Assembly: GCA_029582165.1 (NCBI GenBank)
Contig: CM055884.1
Location: 18,197,037-18,261,036, forward strand
DNA length: 64,000 nt
Direction of reading: 5' to 3'
Source of the DNA: Portulaca oleracea
Lineage: Eukaryota > Streptophyta > Magnoliopsida > Caryophyllales > Portulacaceae
Under the pieces are notes generated by a model. That model was not told the origin of the DNA. It did no database searches and worked only from the letters and a program-made list of their open reading frames with translations. The translations under genes and the position numbers were made by a program. The number at the start of each line of letters is the position of its first letter. Within the stretch, counting starts at the first letter, position 1. Below are positions 57,764-64,000 of the stretch, in pieces.

Positions 57764-58911
57764 CGTGAACCTGCAAAATAACACAGGTCGTTGGGGCTTC
57801 TGGTTGACGACGGCGGCGAACCTAGCGGCGATGTCGAGGTCAGTGCATTTGTAGGTGATGGTTCCCTGTGCTGTGGGTGATCGGCCAGAGAGAAAAGAGA
57901 GGGGCGGAGCTTGAGAGTGTGAGAGATATGTGAGATGGAGTGTGGTGTTTGTGGGGTGTGGTTTCCAGCGGCGGTTCTGGTGGCCAGGCGTTGGCGGCAG
58001 TCAACAGCAGTTAGCTGAGTTGGTTAGGTGAGGGAGGAAGAGAGAGAAAATTAAGTTAATGTTTTTATATAAGATTATTGGACAATGATAATATGAACTT
58101 TGGGGGTATTAGACAATTATAATGCAAACAATTTTATTGGACACTAGCAGTACCAACTATGAATCTATTTTCCGGCAATAGTATGAAACTGAGTTGGTAT
58201 GTATTTGACTTACGAAAAGACAATATGTCGCCTAATTGTTTGAGTTGGGGGCCGGAGCAAGTTGAAAAAAAGGTTGGTTGTCACTTTTTTTTACCAACTA
58301 AGCAGTGTTAACCATTTTGGCTAAAAACAATTAAAGTTTTATTTTTACATTATTGTTTAGCTAAGTTGTTTAATGTTACTTAGTTGGCCTAAAAATGTGG
58401 CCGTTAATGTTTTTTCAACTGGGTCTAACCTCTAGTTCAGACAATTAGGCAATACATCATCTTTCTGCTAAGTCAAATACATACCAACTAGGTGATATGT
58501 ACTATTGTTGGATAATATGTCCATAGTTGGTACTAATAATATCCAACAAAATTGTTGGTATTATTGTTGGCCAATACCCTCAAAGTTGATATTATTACTG
58601 TCCAATAATCCTTTTATATATTGGGTTTAATTACTAGGGTTTTGAGAGATAAAATGTATGTAGATCAAATAAAAATTTTATGAAAACAAAAATAATTATA
58701 ATAGCTCGGCTGAAATAATAGTAATTATAGTAATATTAATTTTCAAAGTTTCATAAATAATTAACATCATAATTTAGAAAAATAGCCAACGTAAAATAAT
58801 AAATAAAAATAAAAATAAAAATTATCTAATCACATAAATTTACCATAATACCCATGCAACGCTATTCGTTTTAGTCTCTTAACAGTCCTATGAGCTCAAT
58901 AGTTAATAGAG
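55421..58911 (-). repeat. 5' LTR of the TGTAACGACCC element, truncated and carrying a MITE
   Basis: Starts TGTAACGACCCAAAA at 55421 next to the primer site. It matches the left LTR to TGAGCTCAATAGTTAATAGA (about 58911), after which unrelated Copia LTR sequence follows. The last 80 or so bases present in the left LTR are therefore missing or displaced beyond the window. The left LTR lacks the MITE at 58072-58611. Confidence 0.82.
58072..58611. mobile_element. Fold-back MITE in the right LTR, 9-bp target duplication
   Basis: TTTTATATA at 58063-58071 and 58612-58620 flank 540 bp absent from the left LTR. Termini AGATTATTGGACAATGATAA and its inverted counterpart (TTATTACTGTCCAATAATCC) start arms of about 200 bp (AACTTTG-GGGTATT; AGTTGGTATGTATTTGACTTA). 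Non-coding. The 9-bp duplication suggests a Mutator-type origin, though this one is AT-rich and its sequence is unrelated to the MITE at 44712-45269. Confidence 0.85.
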
Positions 58912-59196
58912 TCACCAATACATTTACATCTAAAATCCCCTAACCTCTGATAGTGTTTTCCCGAGAGAGAATAGATTTGATTCGTTGCTGTATGTTGTGA
59001 TATATATACCACATATATATTTATAGGTTAGCCTTAAAGACATACTCAAACACCTAGTAGGAATACTAATCAGATAGAAAGTCTTATTCCTAAGCTCTTT
59101 ATGATCCCTTAATATCTAGAAACTTTATTCTAGATAAATTGAGCATATTTAATTAATTAACTAATAATTAACTAAGTGACCGTTGATTTACCAACA
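58912..59196 (-). repeat. Copia 3' LTR
   Basis: Minus strand starts TGTTGGTAAATCAACGG at 59196, has a TATA box TATAAATATATATG at about 59020-59033, and is preceded by a purine tract GAGTAGGAGT. About 285 bp. The inner end near GTCACC at 58912 is defined only by loss of similarity to the interrupted LTR. Confidence 0.65.
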
Positions 59197-59734
59197 ACTC
59201 CTACTCGGCCACGTAAGGTGAAAAGGGAAATTCTAATCTCATAGTTCTTCTCTCGTCTGATATGAGGAATGAGGTGTGCGATCAACAGTAACAGGTAGTG
59301 TTATATCAAATGACCATCATATCTGGCCAACATAACACTTTCAAAGAAACTGACAATGCCCTAAACCATCGAAGACATTACCAATGGCATACAAAGTTCC
59401 CCTATGCCTGGTATATGAAATGATTATACTCTGAATATAATCACCAGAGATAATATGGTGAATATGGAATGGTTTTTCTTAGCTACTCAAGGTGTTACAT
59501 CTCAGTAGGACTAATTTCCTATTGTATTCTACTAGACTAGATACATCTATAACCCTTGGAGTGTACACTTAAGTATCATCATCCAACCTATATTTCATGC
59601 AATAACACTAAGTCTAAGGGAATTGTATAGGTAGACAACTAAGTCTACAGGTTTCACATAGTGACCGTGAAGGGAATCACTTGTCACTCCACCTGATCGA
59701 TTTTAACACACACAATATGAAATGTGCGTCATGG
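59197..59734 (-). other. Copia interior, 3' part
   Basis: Sequence between the 3' LTR and the solo LTR. It belongs to the interior of the right-hand Copia element. No readable domain. Confidence 0.4.
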
Positions 59735-59739
59735 CATAA

Positions 59740-60862
59740 TGTTCGGTTGTAGTATTTGGGGTAAAAAGTAGGGGTAGTCGTATTCACAGGGATGATGTGT
59801 TAGGTTTTCAGGAAATTAGTCTGGTAAAGGTTTTCAAATTGCAGGAAGCAATAAATAATTTAAACTAAACTAATTAGGAATTGAAAACAATGGAAACTAA
59901 AGAAAACATGAAATTGAAAACAAACCCTAACTACTAGAACAAGAACAAGAAACTGAACAAGAAAACGAATGCATATTGAAGAAAGCAATTAATAACGATG
60001 AATGTAAAAACTGAACTAATTACTGAAAATAAGGCTGAAAATATTAACCTGAAGGTTTGATCTTTACTCTCATCTTGAATCTTGAATCTTTGAATCACGA
60101 ATCTTTCTCCCGAACAAACAAGAAAGGTGTGATTTAGATTACTAAGACTGCCCGAATCCTCACCTGAAGGGTGAATTCGAGGAACCTTAATCCTCCGCTT
60201 CACTAAAAAGTGGAATTTTTGTGGAACTAATACTAATAAAATTGAGAATAGCGAAACAGAAAGTAAAGAACGAGAAAGAACAAGAACTTGAATTAACTTG
60301 AAAGAAAATGTGCTTACAATCAATGAATTGAAAGAAAAACTAAAGAAAGCTTAAAATTAAACTAATATAAAACTAACCTAAACTAAAGAAAAACTAAAAA
60401 CTAATTCCTTGCTAAAAACTAATTCCTTTTCTAAGTCTAAAGAATAATGTATATATAGAAAAGTTTAGGAAGGGAAAAGAAAATAAAATAAATCTCTCCA
60501 AAACCCTAACGGCCGCCGCGAAAAAAATAAAAAAAACCAACCAACACGGTCCGTGTTGGCCTACCACGATCCGTGGTGGCTGCCGCGGGCTGCCTGTGGT
60601 GTGCGTTGTTTGCTCTGTTTTCATTCTTTAAACTTGAGCTAGCCAACACGGTCCGTGTTAGGCTGACACGGTCCGTGTTAGGCTGACACGGTCCGTGTTG
60701 GACCTGTTTTTGTTGCAGACGTTGGATTTTTCAGCACTTTTGATTCCCTTTGATTTAACCTACAAAACACAAAATCATGATAAGTTATTCATAAATAGAA
60801 GATTAAAACAAACAAAAACCCTTTATTAACGGTATCAATTTGGCTCGAAATGAGACCGAACA
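59740..60862 (-). mobile_element. Solo LTR (TGTTCGGT...ACCGAACA)
   Basis: TG/CA ends with 8-bp inverted termini TGTTCGGT/ACCGAACA and a perfect CATAA duplication (59735-59739 and 60863-60867). 1123 bp, no coding domain, no second LTR. The minus strand is chosen because a TATA box (TATATATAC, 60449-60458) lies downstream of a cluster of palindromes in that orientation. The 129-residue frame at 59934-60323 has no family motif. Confidence 0.85.
60542..60700 (-). promoter_or_regulatory. Palindrome cluster upstream of the solo-LTR TATA box
   Basis: Five sites: CAACACGGTCCGTGTTG (60542-60558), ACCACGATCCGTGGT (60563-60577), CAACACGGTCCGTGTTA (60644-60660), and GACACGGTCCGTGTT at 60665 and 60685. 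The nearest lies 84 bp upstream of the TATA box. Possible protein-binding sites. Function inferred only from repetition, symmetry and position. Confidence 0.6.
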
Positions 60863-60867
60863 CATAA

Positions 60868-62089
60868 CTCCCACAAAGGTAAGTTTGTCACTTTCCTTTA
60901 TGCCATGCAGATCTTAAGCCTAACTTCGTAATTTAGATGTAGAGATTGAGACAGTCTTCATTCCCTAAGTCAGGTTCTTTGAATTAGACAAGTTTCCATT
61001 ACTAGAGACTATGGAATACCTCCCTCAGTCTTTAACATGTGAGAATACCTCCCACTGTCTTCAACATGTGGAATTTCTCCTACTGTCTTTGTAAAGTAGT
61101 AGAAAATATCATTTCTATCCTCGGTGTCTTAAGAAGTGAACAAATCCTCCCACTCACCAAGAGGGTGTTCCCTATACAACCATAAATTCTTTTAGTTTCA
61201 ACTATCGAGGAACTCATCCATAGTATCATAGGTGATATTGAGGGTTTCCTTCGTGTTATCAGTTTTGATCAAAACTATATTCATCAGTTATGCTTACACA
61301 TAGTAAGCTAACGTTATAAACATAATGATCATGATAGTTACGAATTTCAATCATTACTCATATGTAAAATTTGAAATTAGGTATACATTATAATGGTTTA
61401 CATTTCCATATGCAAAATAACTCCATATTAAACTAAGATAACTACTCAAGTCATCTTAGTTAAGTGACATATGTTTCCAACATTCCGCAATACTGATATA
61501 TTATGGGATGTGAAGAATCATACATAGCAAATGTATACTTGAACTCTTTGAATAGGTCATAAGGTTCGCAAACGACCATCAATTGTAAAGGAGCCAAACC
61601 CTAGCTAGCCCTTTACCTAGAAAGTACTTAACTACAAAGCAAATGAACACATCAATGCGTACTTTCCGATTATTGATGACGAGTACACACAACTATATCT
61701 CTTGTAAGTAATTACTGACGTACATGGAAGGCCACAATAATACTTAGACTAACTAAAGTGAAACTATACTTCTCAAGAATAATGAGTCCTTACATCCAAC
61801 AAAAGGACTTCTAAATTGGCTAATTGGTTACACATTGCAACAAAACATTTATGAGTTAGTTTAAGGAAGTAAAACTTTAATCACACATGAATAGAATCAA
61901 CAAATGAAACTAACATTTAACAATATATTAATTTGGAGATAAATGAAATAATTTCACTAGATATGACAAACAAATTGTCATCCCAAAAGGGGTCCGTTAA
62001 AGAATTCAAAGACAAACTTTAAACTAGTGTATTGTACCCTAGGTACAACAAGAGATTTTCACGGTATTCCCGATAAGCCACTTAAGCTA
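60868..62089 (-). other. Copia interior, no readable domain
   Basis: Continues the Copia interior after the solo LTR. Phrases such as AATACCTCCCACTGTCTTCA and GAATACCTCCCTCAGTCTTT recur near 61015-61080, a small local repeat. No coding motif recognised. Confidence 0.4.
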
Positions 62090-62760
62090 TAGAGTTCACA
62101 ACACGACCAAAGTCAGTTGTGGTTCACCATATGCCTACGATGCATGAAATTTTTTTTGGAGGGACTCAACTACATTTGAAAAGTTTGCAAATCTTAGCAA
62201 AACTCTTTACATCCTCATGGTGAAGTAGCCTAAGCTTAAATTTCATCAAATAACCAATGTGTTTTGGGAGAGCACTCAACATGTTTGAGACTCTGCTCAT
62301 CATAGATTTGTCTTCCCGTAGCTTTGAGGTCTTCAGTCATGTCACTCATGATTGGTAAGTGTTTATATACTCTTCAGCTAGAGTCCATATAGTGCACAAG
62401 CCACTTCATACACAAAGTTTGAAGTTGCCTGCTATATCTCTATCTTAGCATGCCCCGCATATCCTTATCGGTAAAGGTGACCTCAAACTCTCTTTAACGA
62501 TCAGGTGCACATAGTTACGCATCATAAAGAGTATAGAAGCATCTTTCACAAAAAACTTTTCATATGCTACCTTCTTTTAATAGTAGTTGGTTCATCCTTA
62601 ATTGGAAATCCATGACACACGTTAAGTGATCAAACACATCACTTTGTACCAGAAAAGACCTTGTGTTTCTATACCATATGATAAAGTTGGTGTCGTCTAA
62701 TTTCTAAATTGTGGTAAGCTCATTCGCCAATGCAAGTTCCATGTCTACAAGGAACATAAG
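62090..62760 (-). pseudogene. Copia gag remnant
   Basis: Minus-strand frames carry KLDDTNFIIWYRNTRSFLVQ (about 62710-62650), matching the gag start in which an N-F/Y---W motif is conserved. KHLPIMSDMTEDLKATGRQI (about 62355-62295) follows, then YDEQSLKHVECSPKTHW, which fits the usual M---I-DL---G----DEQ----I--SLP pattern of the Copia gag family (UBN2/Retrotran_gag_2). Stops and frameshifts between blocks show it is broken. Confidence 0.6.
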
Positions 62761-64000
62761 AATTCAGGAACATTTTTAATAATTACATTATTAAAAAGTC
62801 TTATCATTCATATCACTCGGTCAAAAATTTCGGTAGGCTCTTAAGCGATATAAACTAGAAACCATTGAAATTTAATTATCAAACTTTTCCATAAAAGAAA
62901 CACATCTTATATTATCATGAAGATATATCAATCTTTGAAACTTGTTTAGAAGTCGTTAACATCAATCCAATGCATGAAGTAATCTATGTTGTGAACATAC
63001 AGAAAACATATTGATATACGTATGATCGATATCATGTACGTAAAAAAGAACTTTACATTAAGTCATATCAAACTAATATTCATGAGTGTAATTTATTGTA
63101 AGTATAACTAACCTACTTTGCATGTTGGGGTTACAAAATTTAATCGGTCATAGATGTAAAACAAATTTACACAATAAGATATATAAAATGAATTTATATA
63201 TTAATTTTAGACTAGTGAGATATGGCTACACAATATATCATAAAATTTTCAATTAATTAGTCATTGAAAAAAAAATTTACATGGGATGGTATATAAAACG
63301 AATTTATATATTATTTAATCGATGCTAAACTTAATCAATTAATATTACATGAAACAAAATCATATAATAAGCATATAAAATAAAATTTTATTGCTTTTAA
63401 TTGACTTTTGATCATACGGAACAAAACATATAATCTTTGACTAAGATCAGGTTATATAAAACAAATTCACATAGTCAAAAAGCAACAAACAGTGTAATCA
63501 AAATAGATTTTTCTTTATTGAAAGAACATTAAGGACATTACACTATTAAGAAGAATTTGGTAAGTAACCTCGTTGCACAAGGGATAGAGGTCCTTGTGCA
63601 ACTACAAAAAGAAGAGTGCCTTAGAGAACGTCACTTCAAGTTTTCACAAACCAACGCTCCAATACAGTAGGGTGTTTACACTCCCAAAACCTAAATCCCT
63701 TGAGGTTCTGCTACCAATAACTCACCAATTCCCTTAGGCTACAACACACTCAAAACTCGTCTTTTAAAGAATACACTAAAAAAATCCTAACTGATTTCCT
63801 ACTCTTCCATTTCTTGCTTGGAATCGATGGTTTCTTGAGTGTGGGAGATAATGTCTTTATAGGCTTGTTTAGTGACCATTTGAGATGCATCCTCTGACCT
63901 TCTTTTCAAAAGAGGTCGAGATCAACTTTCCTTTTTCTTGTGCTCTTTCCAAGTTCGGTTCTTATTCTTTCCTTCATGATAGGTGATCCGTTTCCTACAA
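62761..64000 (-). other. Probable Copia leader/gag side, unassigned
   Basis: AT-rich to about 63480. From about 63780 to 64000 the minus strand has short open stretches (KRRSEDASQMVTKQAYKDII, ending in a stop at about 63805) with coding-like composition but no recognised family. It could be part of the Copia leader or a fragment of another gene cut by the window edge. Confidence 0.3.

Larger units (their letters stand above)
40523..58911 (-). mobile_element. Large non-autonomous LTR element (TGTAACGACCC family)
   Basis: The left LTR (from 40523/40818, interrupted by another element, to 51253) and the right LTR (55421-58911) align over about 3 kb. Their outer and inner ends read TGTAACGACCC and ATTATTACA. 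A tRNA-Met primer site lies at 55406-55418, so the orientation is minus. The 4.2-kb interior has no open frame of gag or pol. It resembles a large retrotransposon derivative mobilised by proteins from elsewhere. The right LTR is cut at 58911 by a Copia element, so the outer target duplication cannot be checked. Confidence 0.8.
58912..64000 (-). mobile_element. Copia element, 3' part, running off the window
   Basis: An LTR on the left and a gag remnant at about 62090-62760, both on the minus strand, show a Copia-type element whose 5' end lies beyond 64000. It has cut the right LTR of the TGTAACGACCC element at 58911. Between gag and the 3' LTR only about 1.9 kb remain after removing the solo LTR, too little for a full pol, so most of pol is deleted. 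Confidence 0.6.

Noticed and set aside
63780..64000. Possible end of a host gene on the minus strand
   Set aside because: Only short stretches are open, there is no recognised domain, and the window ends; recorded only as an unassigned region.

Overview
This window is plant nuclear DNA, most likely from a eudicot with a large, repeat-rich genome. The evidence is the set of plant-specific transposon families (CACTA, PIF/Harbinger, Copia with tRNA-Met primer sites, Ty3/Gypsy and its non-autonomous derivatives), a nuclear insert of chloroplast DNA, and a lack of intact host genes. I find no complete cellular protein-coding gene, no tRNA gene and no CRISPR array. Almost every long open frame is either a transposon fragment or a by-product of a simple repeat.

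Layout: (1) 1-5356 holds a fold-back MITE (about 560-890) and a decayed PIF/Harbinger element (2491-4256, + strand) with remnants of both its genes. (2) 5362-16117 is a decayed minus-strand Copia structure with two LTRs, a tRNA-Met primer site and a 5-bp target duplication. In its middle lies a chloroplast insert (8519-about 11360) joining the 3' end of plastid 16S rRNA to the clpP exon 1 - psbB region. (3) 16195-36468 is a minus-strand Ty3/Gypsy element with 1.24-kb LTRs. It has been split twice: a 3.4-kb solo LTR (17952-21334, duplication CCCAA) sits in its integrase, and a 10-kb CACTA transposon (24803-34786, duplication TAA) sits in its gag. (4) 36469-40522 carries small elements and tandem repeats: a 1-kb GAGCATT-repeat element with a 10-bp direct repeat, a satellite-like array, a Stowaway-like MITE and a SINE. 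(5) 40523-58911 is a large non-autonomous LTR element (TGTAACGACCC family). One LTR contains a second non-autonomous LTR element (41411-48733, tRNA-Asp primer site), which itself contains a Mutator-type MITE (44712-45269). The other LTR contains a different MITE (58072-58611). (6) 58912-64000 is the 3' part of another minus-strand Copia element with a gag remnant. It is interrupted by a solo LTR (59740-60862, duplication CATAA).

The most interesting item is inside the CACTA element. Between its GC-rich first exon and the transposase start codon lie three consecutive long hairpins (31619-32277, about 32457-32930, about 33064-33430). Each of the first two starts near, and the third follows, a conserved leader (TATGACATCTACA or close variant), so the array looks built of repeated modules. 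Splice signals place all three in intron 1 of the transposase transcript, which makes the array a candidate small-RNA-producing locus. A second notable pattern is a 17-bp palindrome, CAACACGGWCCGTGTTG, repeated about 75-85 bp upstream of the TATA box in two apparently unrelated LTR families.

The window is a stack of insertions of different ages. Nesting gives a relative order, and no element shown here is evidently intact and autonomous.
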